In this document: piece after piece, positions 19,387 through 28,381 of the stretch
Layout of the letters: each line of letters starts with the position of its first letter
Numbering within the stretch: the stretch's first letter is position 1
NCBI GenBank assembly: GCA_002353555.1
Contig: DEJO01000011.1
Coordinates: 31,128 to 95,127, forward strand
Length of the DNA stretch: 64,000 bases
From: Prevotella sp. UBA2746
GTDB taxonomy: Bacteria; Bacteroidota; Bacteroidia; Bacteroidales; Bacteroidaceae
Direction of reading: 5' to 3'
The notes under the pieces: generated by a model
The model's input: the letters and a program-made list of their open reading frames with translations, nothing else
The model's database searches: none
Told to the model about the DNA's origin: nothing
Position numbers and translations under genes: made by a program

Positions 19387-19394
19387 CAAATGTA
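19387..19394 (-). promoter_or_regulatory. -7 box upstream of the DacB remnant
   Basis: Minus strand reads TACATTTG, an exact TAnnTTTG match. The transcript would begin near 19380, upstream of the ATGs at 19347 and 19344. No clear -33 element was identified. Confidence 0.5.
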
Positions 19395-19522
19395 ATCATA
19401 ACGTAGCAAGTATGTAAAACATAAGTCGTTAAAAAAAACTAATTAAGAACGATTGTTAGCTTATTGAGGGGAAAGGAAAGGGGATGAAGACAATAAGCGA
19501 CAACTTTCAGCGTTAGAAAAGA

Positions 19523-20266
19523 ATGATGAGACAATTGGCACTTTTCATAGCTGGCGTGTGCGCAACGGTGGCGACAGCCCAGGAGCGCACGGTAGAGAAC
19601 AGACCGTATACAGACCTGCGACGGTTCCACTTCGGAGTCTTCGTGGGTGCCCACCTTCAAGACATTGAGCTCAACAACATCGGTCCGCAGACGGTCACCG
19701 CCGAGGACGGGACGACACGCCAGGTGCTCATCACTGCCGACCAGGACCGATGGGACCCAGGCTTCACCGTCGGCGTGCTGGGTGAGTTGCGGCTGAACAC
19801 TTATCTGCAGCTGCGGCTCGCACCCGCCATGTACTTCGGCAACCGCCACATCACCTACCTGAACCACACCGACAAGGGACCCGACGAGCAGCCCATCACC
19901 ATGCGCCAAGACTTGAAGACAGCCTATATCGCAGCTGCGGTGGAACTGATTGCTGCTGGTCCGAGGTTCAACAACCACCGCCCATACGTGTTGGCTGGCA
20001 TCAACCCTATGATCAACCTGTCGGGCAAGGACGACGACATCTTGAAGCTCAAGCGCGTGGACACGTTCCTCGAACTGGGCATCGGCTGCGACTTCTACCT
20101 GCCGTTCTTCAAGCTGCGCCCTGAACTGAAGTTCATGTACAGCCTGACCAACAGTTTCGACAGCAAGCATGTCAACAACCTGCGCGATGCCAACCTGCTG
20201 CCCTACGCCAAGTCTATCAACGAGAGCCGCACCAAGATCATCGCACTCACCTTCTACTTTGAATAA
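19523..20266 (+). CDS. porT: PorT-family outer-membrane barrel, type IX secretion
   Basis: A 247-residue protein with a signal peptide (MMRQLALFIAGVCATVATAQ) and alternating amphipathic strands typical of a small beta barrel, ending in the aromatic residues FYFE. Family text includes HFGVFVGAHLQDIEL near residue 36, the segment RPYVLAGINPMINLSGK, and RPELKFMYSL. Length and layout match PorT, known in Porphyromonas as a component needed for type IX secretion of proteins with C-terminal sorting domains. The start is the first of two adjacent ATGs following an A-rich stretch. It stands alone between a minus-strand remnant and a convergent regulator gene. A short inverted repeat lies just upstream (19453-19503). 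Several neighbours carry terminal tails that could be T9SS signals, which fits. Other PorT-like barrels exist, so assignment to the true T9SS subunit is likely but not proven. Confidence 0.8.
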   Translation: MMRQLALFIAGVCATVATAQERTVENRPYTDLRRFHFGVFVGAHLQDIELNNIGPQTVTAEDGTTRQVLITADQDRWDPGFTVGVLGELRLNTYLQLRLAPAMYFGNRHITYLNHTDKGPDEQPITMRQDLKTAYIAAAVELIAAGPRFNNHRPYVLAGINPMINLSGKDDDILKLKRVDTFLELGIGCDFYLPFFKLRPELKFMYSLTNSFDSKHVNNLRDANLLPYAKSINESRTKIIALTFYFE

Positions 20267-20269
20267 GAA

Positions 20270-20375
20270 GACCCCCTGCCCCTCAAGCCCCTCGCCCCCC
20301 TAAGGGGGGAGGGGAGAAAAGCCTACCCCACCCCCTGCCCCCGCCCCCCCTAAAGGGGGAGGAGAGAAAAGGGGA
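20270..20375. repeat. Two tandem GC-rich palindromic elements between convergent genes
   Basis: Two similar copies follow porT, each with a C-rich arm, TAAG or TAAA, and a G-rich arm (CCCCCCTAAGGGGGG and CCCCCTAAAGGGGG), then GAGAAAAG. They lie between the convergent ends of porT and the LytTR gene and may act as a bidirectional terminator. Related palindromes occur elsewhere in the window (near 39783, 58300 and 58565, and inside a coding region at 27791 and 28214). Confidence 0.7.
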
Positions 20376-20389
20376 GGAAGGGAGGAATC

Positions 20390-21118
20390 TTATTTTTCGA
20401 TGGAACTGAGGATTCTGACACCATTTTGTGACAACGGTACGACGACAGTCTCACCCTTGTCTGACATCAGTACGCAGTTACGCTGCTTGGTGTTCAGCCG
20501 GTGCAGGTTCCTGAGATTGATGATGGTGCTGCGCCCCGTGCGCACAAAGTGGTAGGGAGTCAGGCGCTTCTCCAGCTCTGACAGGCTCTCCAGCACCGTG
20601 TCCTGCTTGTCGAAGAGCACGACGTCTACATAGTTGCCGTTGGCACGTATATAGGCAATCTCCTCCATGTTGACATACATCCTTCCCGTTGCCGTGCGCA
20701 ACGTCACCTTGCCGTCGGCTTCCATCGTCAGCTCGTCGGGCAGGGCTTTCGTCAGCTTAGCTATGGCTACCGCCAGCTCACCCTTGTCTACGGGCTTCAG
20801 CAGATAGTCTACCGCCGACAGTTTGATGGCACTCATCAGGTATTTGCGGTCGGCATACGCCGTGGTGAAGATGACATGTGGCAACGGCATCGCAGCCTTT
20901 AGCGCATCAAGCAGTTGCAGGGCATCCCTTCCTTGGAGTTGTATATCGAGAAACAGCACGTCGGGCTTGTTTCGCGTGATGCTGTACAAGGCGTCGTCAT
21001 AGCTCTCGCAACTGTCTACCACTTCTATCTGGTTGCGAAACACCTCCAGTTTCTGCAAGAGCGACAGCCGGGGCAGCCTTTCGTCTTCCACGACAATAGC
21101 AGTCATTTTCCTCTTCAT
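20390..21118 (-). CDS. LytTR-family response regulator
   Basis: A 242-residue two-domain regulator. The receiver domain (about 5-125) has the acidic pocket VVEDE, the phosphoacceptor in VLFLDIQL (Asp58), the conserved Thr in FTTAYAD and Lys in LLKPVDKGE. The LytTR DNA-binding domain (about 140-240) shows EEIAYIRANGNYVDV, the segment FVRTGRSTIINL and a C-terminal region typical of the family. The gene begins 2 bp after the stop of the sensor kinase gene on the same strand, so the two form a two-component operon. LytTR regulators bind direct repeats upstream of target genes; the targets are unknown, but porT and the large secreted-protein genes on either side are plausible. Confidence 0.92.
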   Translation of the reverse strand: MKRKMTAIVVEDERLPRLSLLQKLEVFRNQIEVVDSCESYDDALYSITRNKPDVLFLDIQLQGRDALQLLDALKAAMPLPHVIFTTAYADRKYLMSAIKLSAVDYLLKPVDKGELAVAIAKLTKALPDELTMEADGKVTLRTATGRMYVNMEEIAYIRANGNYVDVVLFDKQDTVLESLSELEKRLTPYHFVRTGRSTIINLRNLHRLNTKQRNCVLMSDKGETVVVPLSQNGVRILSSIEK

Positions 21119-21120
21119 CT

Positions 21121-23820
21121 CTATACGTATTTAAAGTTTAGCGGTATCAGCATGGTGAAGACCGTTCCGGCAGCCTTCCCCTCATCGTCATACAGGTCGG
21201 TAACGTGTTGGCTGATGGGTTGTTCGTTGCTCTGATTGAACAGTTCCACCTGTTCCAACAGTATCTTCAGTCCCTGCTTGGTCGTGTCACGGTTCAGCCG
21301 CGAAGCCTCCTCACGCCCCACACCGTCGTCTTTCACCGAAACCTCGATGAAACCAGCATTTTCTGAAGACTTACGGATGGTGACGGCGATGTGACCACCC
21401 TCGGCTTTGTGAGTGATGCCGTGCTTGATGGCATTCTGGCAATAGGTATGCAGCAGCATGTTGGGCAGCAGCACGTTGCGGTCTACGTCGTCGTCGACAG
21501 TGATGTCATATTGCAGGCGGTCACCATACCGCAGCCGCTCCAGTTCCAGATAAGTCCTGACATCGTCCACCTCCTCTTCCACCGTCCGTGCCGGACGATC
21601 AATGTCAACCAATACTCTGTTGTTGAAGTCGGCATAAAGCTTCAGGTATCGGGTAGCCTCGTCAGCCGAGTTGTTCATGACATAGTATTCTATGCCTGCC
21701 AGCACGTTGGCATTGAAGTGAGGTATAGCCTTCAGGCGTATGGCATTCACCTGCAAGTCTTTCTGCCGTTTCTCGCGTTGCAGCCGCAGCAAGGCTTTCC
21801 GTGCACGATGCTTCTCATAGCGTCTGGCTATGAACCACACGAAGAGTGCTGCCACGAGTGCTCCCAACGTCAGCACCCACCAGTGTTGCCACCAACGGAG
21901 CGGAGCTGGAACAACAGTCGTTTCCTGATTGTCCGACAACAAGTCTTCTGGTTTGAACGAAGTCATCTCTTCCAGTCCTGCCACCCAGATGGTGCCGTCG
22001 GCTGTCTCTGCCATCATCGCCTTCAGGGGTTCCACCATCGTGAAGCCGTTGGTATGGTCGAAGAACTGAATGTCGGAGAGCTGTGCCGCAGTCTCGGTAG
22101 CCGTGGCGTGTTTCTCATGGGTGTCCTGCTTGTCGAACGCGATGCGGCAGACGAAGAGTCCGTCGATGACAGCCACGACGAGATAGCCGCGTGGCGACAG
22201 GTGCACCGCTCGTATCTCATGTCCTGCCAGCTGTGGCAACTGTCGGTTCAGGTCTTCCACCTTCCCGTTACGAATCAGGAAGAGCGAGTCAGCCGATGAA
22301 AAGACGATATTTCCTCTGTTGTCACCCTCCATTGCCGTGATAATCAACTTCTGGGGATAGTCTACCTTGCGAATAGAGAACCGTGCTCCCAACTTATTAC
22401 TTATCACGCTATCACTCATCCCCCCGTTAACAACATACAGCCCCGTGCTGGCACCCACCCACAGCTGTCCCTGAGCATCCTCAGCAGCAGCCCAGGGGTG
22501 CAGGATCTGGGTCGTTATCGTGTCGCATTGGCCGCTCTCAGGATTATATGCTGTCAGCCCGTGGCGTGTTCCCACCACGAGAAGCTTCCCTTTCTTTGCC
22601 ACAAACTGGTAGCGGTCTTTGGGCAGGTGGAGCCAAGACAGCCCATCGCCATTGATACAAGCCACGTCGCCATTGCCTGCCATATAACATTTTCCGTTCA
22701 ACATGACGGCACTCGGCTGATAGAAGTTACCCTCCATCGTATTGAGGGCATGAGCGGTTCCGTCACGGCCATACCGCAGGATGCTGCCGTTCAGCGTCCC
22801 CATCACCAGCTGACCGTCGCCCCTTACAGCCATACTCCGCACGATGTCGTTGGCATCTGCCAGCCGGTGGTTCACGAAGTTGCGGTGGAAGAAGCAATAG
22901 GCACCCTGATAGGTGGCTGCCCACAGCCGGTCCCACCGGTCAACAAAGATAGCCTTGATCATGTTGAAGCCTGACACCAACCGCCTGACGGTTCTGCCGT
23001 CATACTGGTAGATGGTATGTGAATCGGCTATCAGCAGTTGTCCCTTACCACTCTGCCGCACATAAAGTCCATAGTCGGGAGCTTCGAAAGCATAGGCGAT
23101 CTTCAGACGCATTTTTCCCGATGAAATCGTATAAATACCATCCTTGGCAAAGGCATAGAGGACACCTGTCGAGCGGATGAAAGAAAAGACATCACTTTTC
23201 ATGGTCAGCCGACGGGCTATCCGCTTCTGCCCCTTCCCCAAAGCCGGTTCTATGATGAATACTCCTTTAGAGGTCGGCACATAGATGCCTGTGGTGTCGA
23301 CATACAGCTTACGGTCGGGCTCCATCAGGTCGAAGAGCCCGCACCTCATCACCGTCTCCATGCCCGTTTCCGTCACACGGCAGAGCCTTCGGTGACGCTC
23401 CAGCGAGTCTTCCAAGATCACCATCGGCGACGGCAGGTCTGTTGCATTGAAGTTGTTCAGCAGCCAGTGGCCACGCTCGTCAATCTGTCGTTTCGCTATC
23501 TGCTTGTCGTCTACGAGCCACTGGCGGCGGAAGTTCATGGCACGAGCCTGACCATCCACCTCGATGAAACCGACGACATTCTCCCTTCTACCTTTCAAAA
23601 AGGGGGTGAACGAGAGACCATCGTAGCGCACAAATCCCGACAGTGTGCCGATATAGATGTAGCCACGGCTGTCCTGCCATACCGTCTCCACCTGCATCTG
23701 CGGCATCCCGTCGAGGGTGGTATAGCGGCGGTAGCTCAGTTCGCTCTTCAGCAAAGGCTCCTGGGCAAGTCCACTCACCACCATCAAGCTGCACCAAATC
23801 AACAGAAACGCTTTCTTCAT
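21121..23820 (-). CDS. Beta-propeller sensor histidine kinase (LytS/YesM-like)
   Basis: 899 residues from the ATG at 23820 (MKKAFLLIWCSLMVVSGLAQ, a signal peptide); in-frame ATGs upstream overlap a promoter-like box. The large periplasmic part has regulator-propeller repeats (for example VWQDSRGYIYIGTLSGFVRY, and DRWDRLWAATYQGAYCF). One membrane helix follows near residues 645-665 (WWVLTLGALVAALFVWFIA). The cytoplasmic part is a His_kinase/HATPase module. The H box is PHFNANVL (about residue 702) where the family usually has PHFLFNSL. The N box reads CQNAIKHG, with Gln in place of the usual Glu, and the G box is DDGVGREEASRL. It precedes the LytTR regulator by 2 bp. Bacteroidetes kinases of this type often sense glycans or envelope cues; the ligand here is unknown. 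Confidence 0.9.
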   Translation of the reverse strand: MKKAFLLIWCSLMVVSGLAQEPLLKSELSYRRYTTLDGMPQMQVETVWQDSRGYIYIGTLSGFVRYDGLSFTPFLKGRRENVVGFIEVDGQARAMNFRRQWLVDDKQIAKRQIDERGHWLLNNFNATDLPSPMVILEDSLERHRRLCRVTETGMETVMRCGLFDLMEPDRKLYVDTTGIYVPTSKGVFIIEPALGKGQKRIARRLTMKSDVFSFIRSTGVLYAFAKDGIYTISSGKMRLKIAYAFEAPDYGLYVRQSGKGQLLIADSHTIYQYDGRTVRRLVSGFNMIKAIFVDRWDRLWAATYQGAYCFFHRNFVNHRLADANDIVRSMAVRGDGQLVMGTLNGSILRYGRDGTAHALNTMEGNFYQPSAVMLNGKCYMAGNGDVACINGDGLSWLHLPKDRYQFVAKKGKLLVVGTRHGLTAYNPESGQCDTITTQILHPWAAAEDAQGQLWVGASTGLYVVNGGMSDSVISNKLGARFSIRKVDYPQKLIITAMEGDNRGNIVFSSADSLFLIRNGKVEDLNRQLPQLAGHEIRAVHLSPRGYLVVAVIDGLFVCRIAFDKQDTHEKHATATETAAQLSDIQFFDHTNGFTMVEPLKAMMAETADGTIWVAGLEEMTSFKPEDLLSDNQETTVVPAPLRWWQHWWVLTLGALVAALFVWFIARRYEKHRARKALLRLQREKRQKDLQVNAIRLKAIPHFNANVLAGIEYYVMNNSADEATRYLKLYADFNNRVLVDIDRPARTVEEEVDDVRTYLELERLRYGDRLQYDITVDDDVDRNVLLPNMLLHTYCQNAIKHGITHKAEGGHIAVTIRKSSENAGFIEVSVKDDGVGREEASRLNRDTTKQGLKILLEQVELFNQSNEQPISQHVTDLYDDEGKAAGTVFTMLIPLNFKYV

Positions 23821-23978
23821 GCTTGCAAAAATACAAAATATATTACACATACAAACCATCAACAGCAAGCACATGACATTTTTTTTCGTTCATCATCCGA
23901 AAACGCCCGTTCGTCACTCCCAGCACTATGTTCGTAAAAAAGTCATCTTTCCATACCTGCTTTTTTCTCCTTTTCCTT

Positions 23979-23986
23979 TAACTTTG
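23979..23986 (+). promoter_or_regulatory. -7 box for the BspA-like operon
   Basis: TAACTTTG matches TAnnTTTG, 79 bp before the ATG at 24065. No convincing -33 TTTG at the right distance was seen. Confidence 0.5.
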
Positions 23987-24064
23987 TTGCCAACAACCAC
24001 CAAAAAGCGACCTCTTCAAGGTTGAACCTGCCTGAAATCTGAATAACTATAATATACCAAACCG

Positions 24065-27000
24065 ATGAAAAAGACCTTTATCCTAACCTTTTTGATGCTA
24101 CTGAGCGGCATCGCAGCAAGGGGTGCCACCATCGATGTGGACTCCCTGCGCTACACACTGAACGATGACGGTACGGCAACCGTCAGTTCGTGTCTGTACC
24201 TGTCAACATCCGAAATCACCATTCCGCAGACCGTCAACGACGGCACGCAGGACTATACGGTGACAAAGATTGGCGACAATGCCTTCTATGGCAAGTCGTT
24301 TGTCACTTCTGTCACGTTCCCGTCGACGCTGACCACATTTGGCAGATACTCGTTCTCCAGAACGGGTCTGACCTCTGTCGTGATTCCCGAAGGCGTGACG
24401 ACGCTGACGTTCGAGCTCTTCTCCTACTGCGACCAGCTCACCTCGGTGACGATTCCAGAAGGCGTGACCACCATGGAGCGCGGCGTGTTCTACGAAGACG
24501 ACCTTTTAAACGGGGTGGTGTTACCCTCCACGCTGACCACCATCGGCTTTCATGCCTTTGGCAGGTGCATTGGTCTGACATCCATCACCGTTCCAGCCAA
24601 CGTCAGCGTCATTGATGAGTATGCGTTCCAGTACTGCTCAAATCTGGAAACCGTCGACTTGAAGCCCCAGACAATGACCACTATCGGGCGAAATGCCTTC
24701 GACTCCTGTGAGAAGCTTACCGCCTTCCACGTGCCAGAAGGCATCACCACCCTCGGACAAGATGTGTTCTACGGATGCAAGGCGATGCAGGAACTGTCGC
24801 TGCCCTCGACGCTGACATCCATCGGCTACCGTACCTTCTATAACTGTATCAGCCTGCCGTCTGTCACCATCCCGGAAGGAGTGACCACCATCGGTAATGA
24901 AGCCTTCCGTTATTGTAAGCTGCTTGGCGGCGACATCACGCTACCTGCCGGTCTCACCTCGCTCGGTTCCTATGCTTTCGCTGGGTGCGAGAACGTGGAG
25001 AGGGTCACCTTCTTAGGCAACAACGACGTGACAATGCCCGGTGAGTCGCAGTTCTCTTCGATGAAGAAACTGAAGAGTGTGAAGCTGCCCGACAACCTGA
25101 GTACCATCACCACCAGCATGTTCTTCGGCTGCAATCAGTTGCAGAGCATCGACCTAAGCCGTCTGACTGCCACAGTGATAAGCCCCTGGGCGTTCCGTCT
25201 GTGTCAGGCACTGGCTTCGGTTCAGCTACCGCCCGGAACAGCTACCATCGGAAATGAGGCTTTCGCTTATTGCGAGAACCTGACCGCCATCAGTTTCCCT
25301 TCAACACTGAAGAGCATCGGAAACAATGCCTTCGACAATAACAACCTGACCAGCCTGCAACTGAACGACGGACTGGAGACCATCGGCAACTATGCCTTTT
25401 CTGGCAGCAAAGACCTCTCGGCATCTCCCGTCGTCATTCCGCAGAGCGTCACCAGCATCGGAGGCAATGCCTTCTACAACTGCGACCAGATGACGAGCTT
25501 CACCTTCCCGGAGTCTCTCACCACCTTAGACACATACGTGCTTGCTGGTTGTGACAACTTGCAGACGGTGGTCTTCCCCCGCAACATGACCACCATCCCA
25601 CGAAGCACCTGCGAAGGCTGCAAGCGGCTTGCCAACGTGACATTGCCGGAAAATGTGGTGACCATCGGCCTGCAAGCCTTCTACGGAGCAACCTCACTGC
25701 CAGCCATCACCCTGCCTGCTACGGTGAAGACGATAGAAGACAATGCTTTCCGGGATACCAACATACCTTCGCTGACTCTCAACGAGGGACTGGAGACCAT
25801 CGGAGCGAGTGCCTTCTACAACTGCGACCGGCTGAAGACGCTGAACATCCCCTCCACAGTGAAGAATATAGGCAATTATGCCTTCTACAGCTGTGACTCC
25901 ATTCTCACCGTCACCTTCCCCGAAGACATGACGGCACTCACCACTATCGGCACCAATCTTTTCGCCTATAACAAACAGTTGACGAAGGTGACGCTGCCGA
26001 AGACAGGCATGAGCACCATACCCAACAGCATGTTCCAGGAATGTGATCGCCTTCGCAACATCCAGCTGCCAGCCACCATCACCAGCATCGGCGACCATGC
26101 CTTCTACAGCTGCGACTCCCTGCAGACCATTTACATCCCCGACGGCGTAAAGAGCATCGGCTACGAAACCTTCTGCTACTGTAAAGGACTGCGCTATGTG
26201 CGGTTGCCCGAAGGACTGGAAAGTATCGGACAAAGCTGTTTCGGCTATACCGAGAAGCTGCCCTTTATCAATATCCCCTCTACGGTGACGAGCATGGGCA
26301 ACTGGGCTATCCACACCACTGCCAACTCGTCGAACACCAACTTCAAAAGCGTCGGCATCATGGGCAGCACCATGCCGGGTACCAAAGACCACGTGTTCTG
26401 GCAATATCAGCCGGCATTCAGCCTCTTGGTACCTGCAGGACAGGAGAGCGACTACCAAAACAGCACTTCTTGGACTCCCGATGCCACCGACAACCGCACC
26501 ATCAAGGGCTATCCTGCCGAGAAGCAGACGCTCACCCAAGACCTCATCCACCTGTCTTGCTTAGATAAGGAGAGCTACAAGAGCGGCAGTCCGGAGGCTG
26601 TATGGATAGACTGGTTCGAGGGCATGGGCAACTACCGCATCTGGTACACCGACGCGAAGGGCAACAAGACCACCACGATGCCGACCGAGAGCGGCGACTA
26701 CACCCTCTCTGCCGACTTCGAGGAAGGGCCTTACTACAAGCCAGCCACCTTCGACAACATAGCAACCTTCAGTCTGAAGGAGATTGCCGACGAAGACTTT
26801 GCCCTGCTCTGGGACTTCTACAGCAAGACCTACGACCGCACGAAGCAGAAGAGTACGTGGACCGGTAGCGGCGGTGGCGGCGCACCAGCCAACTGGGGAC
26901 TCATCGAAGGCGTGAAGGAGAGTGCCGTCGGCATCTTCGGTGTGAAGTGGAACAACGGCCATGTGGAGGAAATCAACTTCGGCACAGGCACCAGTATCTA

Positions 27001-28366
27001 CAACCTGAATGCCGAAGAGACACCCGTCAGCCTCTTCGCCCTGCCACAGGTGAAGAAGATAGAGATTGCTGGTTGCGAACTCTACGGTAACATCAGCGAC
27101 AAGGTGGAAGCGTGGCTTGCCGCAGGCAAGACGCTCAGTCCCACCCTCGAATACCTCGACCTGCAGCGCAACAAGTTAGAGGGTAATATCTCTACACTCG
27201 TGGGTGCACTGCCGTCGCTGAAGACGTTGGACGTACACGAAAACCGATTCTCCTCATTGTGGCCGGCATTCCCTGAGACGTTGGAGAATGTCAACATCAG
27301 TACGCAGACCATCACCGACATCACGGCAAAGCTCGACTTGCGCGACATGACCGATGAAGGCTTCTTCTCTACCCTGCCCTCTATCGTCTTCTACGACCCG
27401 GCAACGCGCACCTACGCCGATGACATCAAGGTCAACGTGCTGAGCCAGACCAACATGAGTTCGTTCACACTGAACTACAACGGCACTAACGACTTCACCG
27501 TCAGCGGTTACTGTACCTGGAAGGGAGCGAGCGGCGACGTTGTCAAGTGTTCCTACACCGACTCCACGAACAAGACCACCACGTTCAATGCCAACTTCTT
27601 CTATGACATGGGCGACGTGGACTTCAACGGACTCGTCAACATCAGCGACCTGCAACAGAGCATCAGCTACCTGTTCAAAGAAACTTACAGCAGCTACGCC
27701 CGCTACAACTTCAGCGCAGGCGACATGAATGCAGACAACGCCATCAACGTACTCGACATCGTGCCGCATGTAGACTTGCTGCTGAGCATGAACAGCCTCA
27801 CCCCCAACCCCTCTCCAACGGGAGAGGGGAGTAGTCAGAGTAGTCGGACTAATCAGACAAGTCAGACGAGTCTGCCTGAACAGACTATGGCAGAGGCTTC
27901 CCTCTACCAGCAGGGCGGCAAGCTGATTCTGAAGACTTCGCGGGCTGTTGCCGCTATGGACATCTTTATTTCACCAGTGGACCATTTCACCACCTCATCC
28001 TTGCAAGGCATGACCATTGCCAAGAAGACGATGGAAGACGGGCAGCTGCACCTTATTATATATAACACGGCTGGCAAGACGCTGCCGACAGGAGAAACCG
28101 TCATCGGCACCTGCAGCACGACGGCTACCGTCACGGGAGCCATGCTGGTAGACGAAGAGGCACAGCCCATCAACACCATGCTGAACGACTCGGCGGCAAC
28201 ACCGACAGGCCTCAACAGCCTCACCCCCGCCCCCTCTCCAACGGGAGAGGGGAGTAGGAACATCTACTCCTTAGACGGACGGAAGATTGTGAATGGTTCA
28301 TTGACCGATGGCACTTTGCCAAAGGGCATCTATATCGTGAACGGAAAGAAAGTGGTCATTAAATAA
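24065..28366 (+). CDS. BspA-like leucine-rich-repeat secreted protein with dockerin-like repeats
   Basis: 1,433 residues. A signal peptide (MKKTFILTFLMLLSGIAARG) precedes about 30 LRR_5-type repeats (about residues 40-810) with the pattern LTSVTIPEGVTTIGNEAF, as in the BspA/Treponema LRR family that includes host- and matrix-binding proteins. A second region (about 985-1180) has plain LRR-like text (LEYLDLQRNKLEGNIS). Residues about 1183-1243 contain two calcium-loop-like repeats (GDVDFNGLVNISDLQQ and GDMNADNAINVLDIVP), i.e. a dockerin-like module. After it comes a beta domain and the tail IYSLDGRKI...GIYIVNGKKVVIK. Two nearly identical palindromic inserts, translated with the core PSPTGEG, lie in the C-terminal region. 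The next gene starts 15 bp downstream on the same strand and has a cohesin-like domain. Surface adhesion is likely; partner and ligand are unknown. Confidence 0.88.
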   Translation: MKKTFILTFLMLLSGIAARGATIDVDSLRYTLNDDGTATVSSCLYLSTSEITIPQTVNDGTQDYTVTKIGDNAFYGKSFVTSVTFPSTLTTFGRYSFSRTGLTSVVIPEGVTTLTFELFSYCDQLTSVTIPEGVTTMERGVFYEDDLLNGVVLPSTLTTIGFHAFGRCIGLTSITVPANVSVIDEYAFQYCSNLETVDLKPQTMTTIGRNAFDSCEKLTAFHVPEGITTLGQDVFYGCKAMQELSLPSTLTSIGYRTFYNCISLPSVTIPEGVTTIGNEAFRYCKLLGGDITLPAGLTSLGSYAFAGCENVERVTFLGNNDVTMPGESQFSSMKKLKSVKLPDNLSTITTSMFFGCNQLQSIDLSRLTATVISPWAFRLCQALASVQLPPGTATIGNEAFAYCENLTAISFPSTLKSIGNNAFDNNNLTSLQLNDGLETIGNYAFSGSKDLSASPVVIPQSVTSIGGNAFYNCDQMTSFTFPESLTTLDTYVLAGCDNLQTVVFPRNMTTIPRSTCEGCKRLANVTLPENVVTIGLQAFYGATSLPAITLPATVKTIEDNAFRDTNIPSLTLNEGLETIGASAFYNCDRLKTLNIPSTVKNIGNYAFYSCDSILTVTFPEDMTALTTIGTNLFAYNKQLTKVTLPKTGMSTIPNSMFQECDRLRNIQLPATITSIGDHAFYSCDSLQTIYIPDGVKSIGYETFCYCKGLRYVRLPEGLESIGQSCFGYTEKLPFINIPSTVTSMGNWAIHTTANSSNTNFKSVGIMGSTMPGTKDHVFWQYQPAFSLLVPAGQESDYQNSTSWTPDATDNRTIKGYPAEKQTLTQDLIHLSCLDKESYKSGSPEAVWIDWFEGMGNYRIWYTDAKGNKTTTMPTESGDYTLSADFEEGPYYKPATFDNIATFSLKEIADEDFALLWDFYSKTYDRTKQKSTWTGSGGGGAPANWGLIEGVKESAVGIFGVKWNNGHVEEINFGTGTSIYNLNAEETPVSLFALPQVKKIEIAGCELYGNISDKVEAWLAAGKTLSPTLEYLDLQRNKLEGNISTLVGALPSLKTLDVHENRFSSLWPAFPETLENVNISTQTITDITAKLDLRDMTDEGFFSTLPSIVFYDPATRTYADDIKVNVLSQTNMSSFTLNYNGTNDFTVSGYCTWKGASGDVVKCSYTDSTNKTTTFNANFFYDMGDVDFNGLVNISDLQQSISYLFKETYSSYARYNFSAGDMNADNAINVLDIVPHVDLLLSMNSLTPNPSPTGEGSSQSSRTNQTSQTSLPEQTMAEASLYQQGGKLILKTSRAVAAMDIFISPVDHFTTSSLQGMTIAKKTMEDGQLHLIIYNTAGKTLPTGETVIGTCSTTATVTGAMLVDEEAQPINTMLNDSAATPTGLNSLTPAPSPTGEGSRNIYSLDGRKIVNGSLTDGTLPKGIYIVNGKKVVIK
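27791..27834 (+). repeat. In-frame palindromic repeat, copy 1
   Basis: A 44-bp element (AACAGCCTCACCCCCAACCC to ...GGGGAGTAG) containing the hairpin CCTCTCC-AAC-GGGAGAGG. Translated inside the LRR protein it gives the core LTPNPSPTGEG. It matches copy 2 at 42 of 44 positions and directly follows the dockerin-like repeats. Confidence 0.85.
28214..28257 (+). repeat. In-frame palindromic repeat, copy 2
   Basis: Second 44-bp copy, differing from the first at two adjacent positions, 423 bp downstream and in the same reading frame. It encodes LTPAPSPTGEG just before the C-terminal tail of the LRR protein. Confidence 0.85.
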
Positions 28367-28381
28367 AGGAGGACACAAGAT

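Noticed and set aside
20390..23820. Assignment of the two-component pair as PorX/PorY regulators of the T9SS
   Set aside because: The regulator is a LytTR DNA-binding type and the kinase a propeller type; PorX and PorY have different architectures as I know them.
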